Source: Pauljensenia sp902373545
GTDB taxonomy: Bacteria > Actinomycetota > Actinomycetes > Actinomycetales > Actinomycetaceae
Length of the DNA stretch: 64,000 bases
Assembly (NCBI RefSeq): GCF_041432775.1
Contig: NZ_JAPWAG010000009.1
Span: 24,674-88,673, forward strand
Reading direction: 5' to 3'
Part shown: positions 42,792 through 50,797 of the stretch, piece after piece
Layout: every line of letters starts with the position of its first letter
How positions within the stretch are numbered: the stretch's first letter is position 1
Position numbers and translations under genes: made by a program
The notes under the pieces: generated by a model
Databases searched by the model: none
Told to the model about the DNA's origin: nothing
The model's input: only the letters and a program-made list of their open reading frames with translations

Positions 42792-44084
42792 ATGAGCGAC
42801 GTGGTCGTCTGGTCCGCCGGCATGGTCATTCCGATCACCGCCCCCTCGATCCTCGACGGCGCTGTCGCCGTGCGCGACGGGCGCATCGAGCACGTGGGCG
42901 CGCGCGACTGGGTCATCAACACGCTCACGCAGCGCGGCCTTTCCTTCACGGAACGCCACTTTGACGGCGTGCTGCTCCCCGGCCTCGTCAATGCGCACAC
43001 ACACCTGCAGTACACGGGCATGGCGTCCGTGGGCGCGGGGCAGTACCGCGGTTTTGACGACTGGGCGCGCGCCTTCGACGAGGTCTACGACGCGGGCGGC
43101 CTGGACTGGGCAGGGGACGCGGCCGCGGGCGCGCGCCTGCTCCTGGAGGGCGGCACGACCGCCGCCGCCGACGTGGTGACGGACGCAGCCGCAGCCTCGG
43201 CCCTGCACGACGCCGGGCTGCACGGCGTCGCCTACTGGGAGGTCATGAGCTGGTCGAACGAGGAGTGGCGGGCCCGTGGTGAACGCGAGGTCTCCGCATC
43301 CCTGGACGCCATGCCGACCCCTCCGGCCGTGGGCATCTCCCCGCACGCCCCCTACTCCCTCGATGCCGAGCCGCTACTGGACCTGCCGGACATGGCCAGG
43401 CGCTGCGGCATGCGCATCCACATCCACCTGGGCGAATCCCACTCCGAGGCCGAATGGTCCGAGACGCGCACGACCGCCCTGGCCGACCTGTGGAAGAGCG
43501 AGCACTCCTCGTCGTTCACGGCGATGCGCTCGCGCGGCGGCGGCTTCTCCTCGACGCAATTCGTCGATCAGCTGGGCGTGCTCGGACCCGACTGCCACGT
43601 CGCGCACGGCGTGTACATGCGCGCCGACGACCGGCGTCGGCTGCGCGCCCGCCAGACGGCCGTGGCGCTGTGCCCGCGCTCGAACCGCGTGATCGGCCTG
43701 GACGCCCCACCCGTGGCCGCCTACCTCACCGAGGGCAACATGATCGCGGTCGGCACGGACTCCCTGTCCTCCTCCCCCTCCCTCGACCTGCTCGAGGACG
43801 TCGCCCTCCTCTTCGACCTGGCGCGATCCCAGGGCTACGAGGACCAGGACCTGGCGCGCCGCCTCCTGCAGGCCGCGACCCTGGGAGGCGCCACCGCGAT
43901 GGGCCTGGCGACCGGCCCCGACCGCCTCGGTCAGCTCCAGTCGGGCGCGGTCGCCGACATGTGCGTCGTCGACGTGCCCGTCACCTCGATCGTGGAGACC
44001 ATCGACACCGTCGCCCGCCACGGCACCGGTCGCGTCGTCGAAACCGTCGTGTCCGGGCGCGTGCGCTACTCGGCCTCGCGCTGA
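42792..44084 (+). CDS. Amidohydrolase, SAH/MTA/adenosine-type deaminase family
   Basis: The 430-residue enzyme has the amidohydrolase metal site: HTH (69-71) at the end of strand one, HIHLGES, a later HGVYM histidine and GTDSLSSSPSLDLL with the catalytic aspartate. It resembles S-adenosylhomocysteine/5'-methylthioadenosine deaminases, DadD-type enzymes and aminofutalosine deaminase. No menaquinone futalosine-pathway genes are near. It follows the AdoHcyase-like gene by 83 bp on the same strand. RBS AAAGGTC precedes ATG 42792. Confidence 0.85.
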   Translation: MSDVVVWSAGMVIPITAPSILDGAVAVRDGRIEHVGARDWVINTLTQRGLSFTERHFDGVLLPGLVNAHTHLQYTGMASVGAGQYRGFDDWARAFDEVYDAGGLDWAGDAAAGARLLLEGGTTAAADVVTDAAAASALHDAGLHGVAYWEVMSWSNEEWRARGEREVSASLDAMPTPPAVGISPHAPYSLDAEPLLDLPDMARRCGMRIHIHLGESHSEAEWSETRTTALADLWKSEHSSSFTAMRSRGGGFSSTQFVDQLGVLGPDCHVAHGVYMRADDRRRLRARQTAVALCPRSNRVIGLDAPPVAAYLTEGNMIAVGTDSLSSSPSLDLLEDVALLFDLARSQGYEDQDLARRLLQAATLGGATAMGLATGPDRLGQLQSGAVADMCVVDVPVTSIVETIDTVARHGTGRVVETVVSGRVRYSASR

Positions 44085-44137
44085 CGCCTTCGTTTCCCTT
44101 TCGCTCACCCTCCCCTTCCCTTCGTTTGGAGTGTCAC

Positions 44138-44587
44138 ATGACCGACGTGTCCCCGCTGATTGACGCCATGGGCCTCGCGCCCCACCCCGAGGGCGGCCAC
44201 TACCGCCGCACGTGGACCGCGCCCACCCACGTGGACACGCCGCGCGGGAGCCGCCACAGCGCCTCCGCGATCATCTTCCTTCTCGAGAGCGACGAGGAGG
44301 CCCGCTGGCACCTCGTCCACTCCGACGAACTGTGGATCTGGTCCGGCCCCGGCGCCCTCGAGGTGCACCTGGGAGGCAGCGGGGACGCACCCTCGGCCGA
44401 CCCCACGATCGTCACGCTCGACTCCCCGGCAAGCGGGCAGGCCTCGGACGCGTCCAACCCCGTGCAGATTCTCGTGCCCGCCGGCACCTGGCAGCGCACC
44501 TTCGCCCGCGGCGACTACGCGCTGGCCACCTGCGTCGTCTCCCCCGAGTTCACGTTTGACGACTGGATGCTCGCCGAGGCCAACTGA
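44138..44587 (+). CDS. DUF985 cupin protein
   Basis: The 149-residue protein is a single beta-barrel of the DUF985 cupin family, starting with the typical LGLAPHPEGGHYRRTW. It continues SAIIFLLESDEEARWHLVHSDELWIW, VPAGTWQRT and YALATCVVSPEFTFDDW. His residues in the second motif could hold a metal. The biochemical role of the family is unknown. RBS GGAGTG precedes ATG 44138; it follows the deaminase gene by 53 bp, probably in one operon. Confidence 0.9.
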   Translation: MTDVSPLIDAMGLAPHPEGGHYRRTWTAPTHVDTPRGSRHSASAIIFLLESDEEARWHLVHSDELWIWSGPGALEVHLGGSGDAPSADPTIVTLDSPASGQASDASNPVQILVPAGTWQRTFARGDYALATCVVSPEFTFDDWMLAEAN

Positions 44588-44739
44588 CGCCAACGCGCCC
44601 GCCTCCCTTCCTCCCCCACCGTGCAGGGGCGCCCCCAACGGCGACGCGGGCGTTTTCACTGCGCACCCACGGGCACACAGCCCCTAGGATTAGCGCATCC
44701 GCCCGGATCACTCGGGCGGCTCGATTTCAAGGAGGACAC

Positions 44740-44892
44740 ATGGGTCTGGAAGATCTGAAGAAGCAGGCTGAAGAAGGCCTCGAGAAGGCCAAGGAAACTA
44801 TCGGCGAAGAAAACGTCGAGAAGATCGTTGAGGTCGCCAAGGACAAGGCGACCGAGGTTGCCTCCGGTCTCAAGGACAAGTTCCAGAAGTGA
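44740..44892 (+). CDS. Small LEA/antitoxin-like helical protein (50 aa)
   Basis: The 50-residue charged helical protein starts MGLEDLKKQAEEGLEKAKET and ends GLKDKFQK. The start matches that of the repetitive protein at 38576, so it looks like a short paralogue without the 11-residue repeat expansion. RBS AAGGAGGA lies 5 bp before ATG 44740 and a terminator follows, both supporting a real gene. Function is probably stress-related; this is inference. Confidence 0.82.
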   Translation: MGLEDLKKQAEEGLEKAKETIGEENVEKIVEVAKDKATEVASGLKDKFQK

Positions 44893-44903
44893 CGACACGC
44901 TCA

Positions 44904-44932
44904 GGGGGTCGGGCCGCGGCGGCCCGGCCCCC
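44904..44932 (+). terminator. Terminator of the 50-aa gene
   Basis: GGGGGTCGGGCCGC pairs with GGCCCGGCCCCC in a GC-rich stem followed by TTTG, 11 bp after the stop. Confidence 0.7.
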
Positions 44933-45129
44933 TTTGTGCACCTCCGCGTCACTGTGGCCCATTCCCTAAGCGCCCATGATCCGCGATGTTTCAACGATCC
45001 TTCGCGCTCTGTCGTGTTTCATTGTTTCGTGCCTCGAAACGTTATCAGCGCAGGTCGCGACGCGTCGATACGCTCATCGAGTCAGACCCGCTTCACGGGC
45101 GGGATTCCCACGCCACAAAGGGAGGCCCC

Positions 45130-45993
45130 ATGCGCCGCTCTGTCCGTTCCCTCGCAGCCGTCGCCGCCGTCGCGGCCCTCGGCCTCGCCGCCTGCACGGG
45201 CGGCACGAGTTCTTCCTCTTCCTCCGACGCCGAGCAGACCTACGGCCCCGGCGCGCTGCCGACCGTGACGGAAGGCAAGCTCACCGTCGCCACCTCCGAT
45301 CCCGCCTACTCGCCGTGGATCCTGAACAACGACCCGGCCTCGGGCGAAGGCTACGAGTCGGCCGTCATCTACGCCCTGGCCGAGGAGCTGGGCTACAGCG
45401 CCGACAACGTCCAGTGGGTGCGCGCCACCTTCGAGTCGTCGATCACCCCCGGCGCGAAGGACTGGGACCTGAACATCCAGCAGTTCTCCATCACCGAGGA
45501 GCGCAAGAACGCTGTCGACTTCACGTCCCCGTACTACACGACCTCCGAAGCCATCATCGCCAAGGCCGGCACCCCCGCCGCCAACGCGACGTCCATCGCC
45601 GACCTCAAGGACGTCCTGATCGGCGTCCAGGCGGGCACGACGTCGCAGCAGTTCGCCTCCGAGACCCTGGAGCCGGGCCTGTCCCAGAAGCTTCAGATGT
45701 TCAACTCCTCGGACGACACGGTCCTGGCCCTGCAGACGGGCCGCGTGGACGCGATCGTCGTCGATCTGCCCACCGCGTTCAACATGATCGCCACGCAGGT
45801 CGATAACGGCGTGGTCGTTGGCCAGTTCGCGGACGCTCAGGACGGCGAGAACTACGGCATCGTTCTGCCCAAGGGATCCAAGCTGACCCCCACGGTGTCC
45901 GCCGCCGTTGATAGCCTGGCCGAGTCTGGCAAGCTCGCCGAGCTGCAGGAGAAGTGGCTGAACGAGGCACAGAACGTGCCGATCCTCAAGTGA
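45130..45993 (+). CDS. Amino-acid ABC transporter substrate-binding lipoprotein
   Basis: The 287-residue lipoprotein has a signal peptide with lipobox LGLAAC (acylated Cys22) and a Ser-rich tether. A type 2 periplasmic-binding fold of the family 3 amino-acid type follows, with VATSDPAYSPWILNNDPASGEGYE, the ITEERK segment and DAIVVDLPTAFNM. It delivers a polar amino acid or related compound to the permease and ATPase downstream. ATG 45130 is fixed by GGGAGG and the signal peptide. Confidence 0.92.
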   Translation: MRRSVRSLAAVAAVAALGLAACTGGTSSSSSSDAEQTYGPGALPTVTEGKLTVATSDPAYSPWILNNDPASGEGYESAVIYALAEELGYSADNVQWVRATFESSITPGAKDWDLNIQQFSITEERKNAVDFTSPYYTTSEAIIAKAGTPAANATSIADLKDVLIGVQAGTTSQQFASETLEPGLSQKLQMFNSSDDTVLALQTGRVDAIVVDLPTAFNMIATQVDNGVVVGQFADAQDGENYGIVLPKGSKLTPTVSAAVDSLAESGKLAELQEKWLNEAQNVPILK

Positions 45994-46005
45994 GGCCCCG
46001 GGCTC

Positions 46006-46878
46006 ATGAGTGAATACTCGAGTGATGCGCTGGCCACGCCCCCCGTTTCGGCGGTGGAGCGTGGCCGGCGCACTTATCGGCGTAAGCAGACGGTCCGCTC
46101 GGTCCTGGTCTCGTTGGCGTCGACGATCGTGGTGGCGGGCATCCTCGTCGCCGTGGTCGTCAACTCCGACGGGTGGGAAGCGACCCGTCAGACTTTCTTT
46201 AGCAGCAAGTATTTCGTCGAGGCTCTGCCCCAGGTCATGGTCGGCCTGTGGCTCAACATCCGTATTCTGCTGGTCGCGGTGCTCGGCGTCGCCGTGTTCG
46301 CGACGCTCCTGGCGGCTGCGCGCACGCTGGGCGGGCCGGTGTTTTTCCCGATCCGTTTCCTGGCGGCGGCGTACACGGATATTTTCCGAGGCGTGCCCTT
46401 CCTGGTGGTCCTGTACCTGATCGGCTTCGGTATCCCCGCGCTGAACCCGACGACGCGCATCCCGACCGCGGTGTTGGGCACGGTCGCGCTGGTCCTCACG
46501 TACTCCTCGTACGTGGCCGAGGTGCTGCGCGCCGGCCTGGACTCGGTGCACCCCTCCCAGCGTTACGCCGCCCGCTCGCTGGGCCTGACCCACGGGCAGA
46601 CGCTGCGCATGATCATCGTGCCGCAGGCGATCCGCAAGGTGACGCCCGCCCTCATGAACGACTTCATTTCGATGCAAAAGGACGTGGGCTTGATTTCGGT
46701 CCTGGGCGCGGTGGACGCGATCCGCTCGGCGCAGATGGTCCAGGCCAAGACCTACAACATGACGTCCTACGTGGTCGCCGGCCTGCTGTTCATCATCTTG
46801 TCGTTCCCCTTCATTCGCCTGTCGGACTGGTACACGGCCCGGCTGCGTAAGCGCGAGCAGATGGGAGGTACCGTCTGA
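46006..46878 (+). CDS. Amino-acid ABC transporter permease
   Basis: The 290-residue permease has a cytosolic start with basic residues, then about six membrane helices of the HisM/GlnP type. The EAA-like loop reads LRAGLDSVHPSQRYAARSLGLTHGQTLRMIIVPQAIRKVTPAL. It lies 12 bp behind the binding-protein gene and overlaps the ATPase start by 1 bp (TGATG). Confidence 0.93.
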   Translation: MSEYSSDALATPPVSAVERGRRTYRRKQTVRSVLVSLASTIVVAGILVAVVVNSDGWEATRQTFFSSKYFVEALPQVMVGLWLNIRILLVAVLGVAVFATLLAAARTLGGPVFFPIRFLAAAYTDIFRGVPFLVVLYLIGFGIPALNPTTRIPTAVLGTVALVLTYSSYVAEVLRAGLDSVHPSQRYAARSLGLTHGQTLRMIIVPQAIRKVTPALMNDFISMQKDVGLISVLGAVDAIRSAQMVQAKTYNMTSYVVAGLLFIILSFPFIRLSDWYTARLRKREQMGGTV

Positions 46879-47660
46879 TGTCGGTTCCCGATACGTACGA
46901 GGCCTTGGCTGGCTCTGCGCAGGAAGGCACTCCGGTCCTTCGTGCCGTGGGAGTCGTGAAGCGTTTCGGCGATAACGTCGTGCTGCGCGGCCTGGACCTG
47001 GATGTTGCCTCGCACGAGGTCGTGGTTCTCATTGGCGCGTCCGGCTCGGGTAAGTCGACGCTGCTGCGCTGCGCGAACCTGCTGGAGCGGGTGGACGACG
47101 GCCAGATCTTCCTGGCCGGCGAGGACATTACGGACCCGCGTGCAAACGCGGATCAGATCCGCGCGCGCATCGGCGTCGTCTTCCAGCACTACAACCTGTT
47201 CCCGCACATGTCGGTGCTGGACAACGTGACGCTCGCGGCCCGCAAGGTGCACGGCTGGGAGAAGGACCGCGCGCACGAGCGCGGCATGGAGCTGTTGGAG
47301 CGCATCGGCTTGAAGGACAAGGCGAAGGAGTTTCCAGATCGCCTGTCGGGTGGCCAGCAGCAGCGCGTGGCGATTGCCCGCGCTCTGGCGACAAACCCGG
47401 AGCTACTGCTGCTTGACGAGATCACCGCGGCTCTGGACCCGGTCCTCGTGGGCGAGGTCTTGGACCTCGTGCGCGAGATCAAGGAGGCGGGCTCGACCAT
47501 CCTCATGGCGACGCACGAGATCAGCTTCGCCCGCCAGGCGGCTGATCGCGTCGTGTTCCTGCAAAACGGCCAGATTGTCGAGCAGGGCCCGCCGGAGCAG
47601 GTGATCGATGATCCGCGCGAGCAGGCCACCAGGGACTTCCTGGCGCGCATCCTGCGCTAA
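46878..47660 (+). CDS. Amino-acid ABC transporter ATP-binding protein
   Basis: The 260-residue ATPase shows Walker A GASGSGKST, Q-loop VVFQHYNLFPHMSVLDNV, signature LSGGQQQRVAIARAL, Walker B LLLLDEITAALD and an H-loop in MATHEISFARQA. The DEITAALD variant of the polar-amino-acid ATPases (usually DEPTSALD) is worth noting. It completes a three-gene importer. Confidence 0.94.
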   Translation: MSVPDTYEALAGSAQEGTPVLRAVGVVKRFGDNVVLRGLDLDVASHEVVVLIGASGSGKSTLLRCANLLERVDDGQIFLAGEDITDPRANADQIRARIGVVFQHYNLFPHMSVLDNVTLAARKVHGWEKDRAHERGMELLERIGLKDKAKEFPDRLSGGQQQRVAIARALATNPELLLLDEITAALDPVLVGEVLDLVREIKEAGSTILMATHEISFARQAADRVVFLQNGQIVEQGPPEQVIDDPREQATRDFLARILR

Positions 47661-47677
47661 ATCCTGAGCGACACGGA

Positions 47678-47714
47678 AGGGGGCGACCGGTTCACAGCCG
47701 GTTGTCCCCTTTTC
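47678..47714 (+). terminator. Terminator of the ABC importer operon
   Basis: An imperfect stem GGGGGCGACCGG / CCGGTTGTCCCC is followed by TTTTCT, 18 bp after the ATPase stop. The U-run side (CCTTTTCT) is the target duplicated by the insertion directly after it. Confidence 0.65.
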
Positions 47715-47832
47715 TGGCTCTTCGCATTGTGGGGTGTGGGGGTGGTGTTCGAAGCGTCCCGGGGATCGTGGACAGTGTCGTGGGACGACGACCGAACACA
47801 GGAGCTCGCCTTGGGCGCCTCATCAACCAAAA

Positions 47833-47941
47833 GTCGCACGTAATTTGGGTACCCTAACTTTTCATAGGTATTGAGAAAACCGCAGAATTCCAACGATGTG
47901 ATTTCAACGTTTGAAATACGTGCCGGGGAATTACGTGCGAC
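47833..47941. repeat. 107-109-bp inverted-end element inside the ISL3-type element
   Basis: A member of the family at 3728-4302: GTCGCACGTAATT at one end, AATTACGTGCGAC at the other, flanked by CCAAAA and by ATTTCTGAGGAAC. The middle has diverged (GGGTACCC palindrome added), while the ATTTCAA/TTGAAAT hairpin is kept. Confidence 0.85.
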
Positions 47942-48068
47942 ATTTCTGAGGAACCACAACATGAGACGCCACAAAGACCCCACGCGGAAGACAGCCCAAG
48001 CGGAAGACAACTCAAGCCCAGAAGGCCCCCGCAACCCCGACAACCGCCACAAGCACGGGGGCGCTGTA

Positions 48069-48144
48069 CCCGTTACGTGGCGGTGCACCCGTTACGTGGC
48101 GGTGCACCCGTTATGGGGCGGTGCACCCGTTATGGGGCGGTGCA
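48069..48144. repeat. 19-bp tandem repeat, four copies
   Basis: Four units starting at 48069, 48088, 48107 and 48126: CCCGTTACGTGGCGGTGCA twice, then CCCGTTATGGGGCGGTGCA twice. The matching site in the second element copy (near 60556) has a single unit, so copy number varies. Confidence 0.88.
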
Positions 48145-48433
48145 CCCGAACAGAAGAGGTGTAATGCCTGCGGATCGGGTGCAGTGCCCCAACATACAAG
48201 AACAAACGCGGAACTGGCACACCGAACCACTCACCGCCGCACCCCTCCATGCGCACCTGGGCCCTACTGGCGGCAGGATGGGCACGCCGCCCACGCCGCC
48301 ACCTGCACTCCGGCCCACTCCGGCCCAATCCGACACCTCCTACACCCTTAAATGCGAAGAGCCCCTTTTCTCGTACCCGCGCGTGGAACCGGAAGGTGGC
48401 CACGGCCTCGTCCCGACATGCTAGAGTACGATT

Positions 48434-48454
48434 TGTACGGATATATTCCGTACA
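48434..48454. promoter_or_regulatory. Palindromic operator of the toxin-antitoxin pair
   Basis: TGTACGGA (48434-48441), a 5-bp spacer and TCCGTACA (48447-48454) form a perfect inverted repeat 19 bp before the antitoxin start. Ribbon-helix-helix antitoxins usually bind such sites to repress their own operon. Confidence 0.7.
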
Positions 48455-48472
48455 GATGAGAGGAGACAACCG

Positions 48473-48781
48473 ATGAGCACCACGAAGACACGACGCCTGG
48501 ACCTGCGCCTCACCGAAGAACAGGATGCACTCATTCGTCGGGCGGCCGAACAGGACGCCCGTAGCATCAGTGATTTCGTTCTCTCCGCCGCCACTCTGGA
48601 GGCACAGCGACGTCTCGCCGACCAGCGCTTCTTCATTCTGAACGAAGAGGAGCACGCCCGCTTCGAAGAAATCCTTGCGGCCTCGCCGACGGACGATCCC
48701 AAGCTGCGCAAGCTCTTCGAGCGCCCCTCGCCCTTCGGCACGCACATCGACTTGAACGCCTCACGCGCACTCGAGAACTGA
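48473..48781 (+). CDS. tacA: DUF1778 antitoxin (TacA-like)
   Basis: The 102-residue protein has an N-terminal ribbon-helix-helix DNA-binding domain (RRLDLRLTEEQDALIRRAAE) and the DUF1778 C-terminal region (FILNEEEHARFEEILA) that wraps the cognate acetyltransferase toxin. It should neutralise TacT and repress the operon through the palindrome upstream. RBS GAGGAGA precedes ATG 48473. The stop overlaps the toxin start by 1 bp (TGATG). Confidence 0.88.
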   Translation: MSTTKTRRLDLRLTEEQDALIRRAAEQDARSISDFVLSAATLEAQRRLADQRFFILNEEEHARFEEILAASPTDDPKLRKLFERPSPFGTHIDLNASRALEN

Positions 48782-49299
48782 TGTACGTACCAGTCCTGCA
48801 AGAACCTCGGCCGCTCGAGCGGAGGGACGACCGGTCACGCTTCCAATCGGGCAACTCAGAAATAGACGACTGGTTCCACCGCTTCGCATGGCAGAACCAC
48901 AGCGCCGGAAATGCTCGCGTCTTCGTCACAACACAGGAACCCGACACACTGGGCTTCTACGCCCTATCGATGGGGGCAGTACAGCGCAGCAAACTCCCAG
49001 ATGCCCTGAAGCCCAGTCAACGCCCCGAGCCCTGCCCGGTACTCCTCCTTGCGCGCCTCGCCGTCGATCAGCGCGCGCAGGGACGAGGCATCGGCGCAGC
49101 CCTGCTCAAAGACGCACTCTTGCGAGCCTACAAGCTCAGCAATGAGGTGGGATTCGCTGCCCTCCTGGTCCACTGCGCCAACGACCAGGCGCGCGAGTTC
49201 TACCTCCACCAGTCCTCGAACTTTGTTCCCTGCCCCGGAGCGGAGAACCACCTGATGCTGCCGCTGCGCGCTATGCGGGAGTTCATCGACGCTCTGTGA
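48781..49299 (+). CDS. tacT: GNAT-family acetyltransferase toxin (TacT-like)
   Basis: The 172-residue protein is a GNAT acetyltransferase with the acetyl-CoA loop RAQGRGIGAALLKDAL, preceded by LLARLAVD. A late tyrosine/histidine region (AREFYLHQSSNF) completes the fold. TacT-type toxins acetylate aminoacyl-tRNA and stop translation. Length and gene order fit the TacAT group. The location directly beside the ISL3-type element suggests recent acquisition. Confidence 0.88.
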   Translation: MYVPVLQEPRPLERRDDRSRFQSGNSEIDDWFHRFAWQNHSAGNARVFVTTQEPDTLGFYALSMGAVQRSKLPDALKPSQRPEPCPVLLLARLAVDQRAQGRGIGAALLKDALLRAYKLSNEVGFAALLVHCANDQAREFYLHQSSNFVPCPGAENHLMLPLRAMREFIDAL

Positions 49300-49325
49300 G
49301 ATGCCCGATCGGGCACCAATACGGG

Positions 49326-49356
49326 AGGGCCCGGGATCGCTACGATCCCGGGCCCT
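49326..49356. terminator. Bidirectional terminator
   Basis: A perfect 14-bp stem (AGGGCCCGGGATCG and complement) with a CTA loop is followed by TT. It sits between the converging toxin and lipoprotein genes. Confidence 0.82.
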
Positions 49357-49370
49357 TTCATGCGGTTGAT

Positions 49371-49766
49371 TCAGTTGGCGCCCTCGGTGACGGTCACCTT
49401 GAAGTCGGTGGTGATGCCGTCCTTGTCGGTGAGGGTCACGGTCACGGGGCCCGCGTCCTCGCCGGTCACCTTGAGCGGATGCAGGGTGATGATGTTCTTG
49501 TCGGGCTTGCCCGCGGAGAGGGTCTCGGGGTCCGAGATGTCAACCTTGTAGTCGGCTGCCATGTCGGACTCGGGGAGCACGACCTTCAGGTCGCGCTTCT
49601 CGGGGACCTTGACACCCTGATCGCCGATTTCGGCGATCGTGTTCGTGATGGTCTCGACGTTGCTGGGCGTCACGTAGTTGGCGCCGGTGTTGGAATTGCA
49701 GCCGGTCAGGGCGGTGACGCCCAGGCCGAGTGCGAGCACTGCAGTGAGGATGGAACGCTTGTTCAT
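49371..49766 (-). CDS. Small secreted lipoprotein, unknown function
   Basis: The 131-residue protein has a lipoprotein signal peptide (MNKRSILTAVLALGLGVTAL) with lipobox LTGC (Cys23). A compact beta-rich domain rich in Asp, Lys and Val follows (VTVTLTDKDG, TTDFKVTVTEG), perhaps immunoglobulin-like. No catalytic motif is seen. ATG 49766 gives a standard signal peptide; the sequence upstream is unlike coding DNA. Confidence 0.75.
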   Translation of the reverse strand: MNKRSILTAVLALGLGVTALTGCNSNTGANYVTPSNVETITNTIAEIGDQGVKVPEKRDLKVVLPESDMAADYKVDISDPETLSAGKPDKNIITLHPLKVTGEDAGPVTVTLTDKDGITTDFKVTVTEGAN

Positions 49767-49838
49767 ACCCCCATCATAGGCAGCGGAGCTCACAACGCTG
49801 CGCCACCATGCCACTTTTTGGGACAACGTACACATAGG

Positions 49839-50786
49839 TCACAGCGACCAGACCAGCGCCCCCGACTCAACCTCCGCCCAGAACGCTCGCGCGAGGTCCG
49901 CCCACTGCTGTGGGAACTGCAGCTGCGCACTGTGCGCACCCCCGCGAATGATGCTCTCGCGGGCACCCAAGTCTGCGGCCTCCTCGGCGTACCACGAGGG
50001 CGGCCAGATCTCATCCTGGTCCCCGTACAGGACGTGCACGGGCACGCCCGTGGCCGCGAGCGCGGGGGTATCGGGGCGCAGCTGGGAGAGGATGCGGGCG
50101 ATGCCCACCAGGTTTTCCGAGGCCGTGTCCAGCGCGCGGATACGTTGGAATTCCGCCCATCCGACGCCGGGCTCGTCAAAGTTCATGTCCGGGAAGTAGG
50201 TGCGCAGCACCTGCTGGCGCGCGCCGGGGCCCGTGGGCAGGGGGTCGAGGATCGTCAAAGTGTTCATCCGGTCATGGACGGCGCGCCCCGAGCAGAACAG
50301 GGTGACGGAGGCGAAGAGGTCGGGGCGGGCGACGACGGCCTCGCGCGCAACGATGCCGCCGAAGGAGTGGCCCACGAGGTGCACGCGCCCCGAGGTCCCG
50401 GCCCAGGCCTCGGCGACGGCGATGAGGTCGCCGACGAAGTCGCTCATCCCGTAGGCGCCCAGGCCGACTGGCGCGGCGGACCCGCCCTGGCCTCGTTGCG
50501 AGTAGGCGAGCACGTCCCAGCCCGCCTCCCCGAGGAAGGGCAGGACGGGGGCGTAGTCTTCCTTGGAGCCCGTGTAACCGGGGACGAGGAGCGCGCGGTT
50601 CTCCCCCGCGGCGCCCGGGGCCGAGGCGGCAGAGATCGCGGGGGTTCCGTCGACGAGGCTGGGGGCGCTCGGGCCGGTCAGCAGGCCGCTCAGTTCTCCG
50701 GCCGGGGAGGGCACGGCCACGGCAGTTACGCGCGAGTCCAGAGCGAAGGGACCGAAAGGCTCTATCTGTTTCACGTGCCCAATCAT
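49839..50786 (-). CDS. Alpha/beta hydrolase
   Basis: The 315-residue enzyme has the alpha/beta-hydrolase elbow GHSFGG with the nucleophilic serine, the oxyanion-side VPGYTGSKEDYAP, an acid in LYGDQDEIWP and a late histidine (GGAHSAQL). A Pro/Ser/Ala-rich insertion near residue 45 is unusual. Substrate is unknown. ATG 50786 is chosen, since the next ATG upstream (50804) overlaps the divergent nitroreductase start. Confidence 0.85.
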   Translation of the reverse strand: MIGHVKQIEPFGPFALDSRVTAVAVPSPAGELSGLLTGPSAPSLVDGTPAISAASAPGAAGENRALLVPGYTGSKEDYAPVLPFLGEAGWDVLAYSQRGQGGSAAPVGLGAYGMSDFVGDLIAVAEAWAGTSGRVHLVGHSFGGIVAREAVVARPDLFASVTLFCSGRAVHDRMNTLTILDPLPTGPGARQQVLRTYFPDMNFDEPGVGWAEFQRIRALDTASENLVGIARILSQLRPDTPALAATGVPVHVLYGDQDEIWPPSWYAEEAADLGARESIIRGGAHSAQLQFPQQWADLARAFWAEVESGALVWSL

Positions 50787-50797
50787 AGAATGAACGC

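Larger units (their letters stand above)
47716..48363. mobile_element. Non-autonomous ISL3-type element (MITE-like), copy 1
   Basis: The element begins GGCTCTTCGCATT and ends with the inverted copy AATGCGAAGAGCC. It is flanked by a perfect 8-bp direct repeat CCTTTTCT (47708-47715 and 48364-48371). GGCTCTTC ends and 8-bp target duplications are the hallmarks of ISL3-family transposition. The 648 bp contain no transposase, so it must be moved in trans. Inside are a hairpin element (47833-47941) and a 19-bp minisatellite. The near-identical copy at 60158 supports mobility. Confidence 0.88.

Noticed and set aside
47871..48164. Small ORFs inside the ISL3-type element
   Set aside because: They run through the 19-bp repeat and inverted ends, differ between the two element copies and lack an RBS or transposase motifs.
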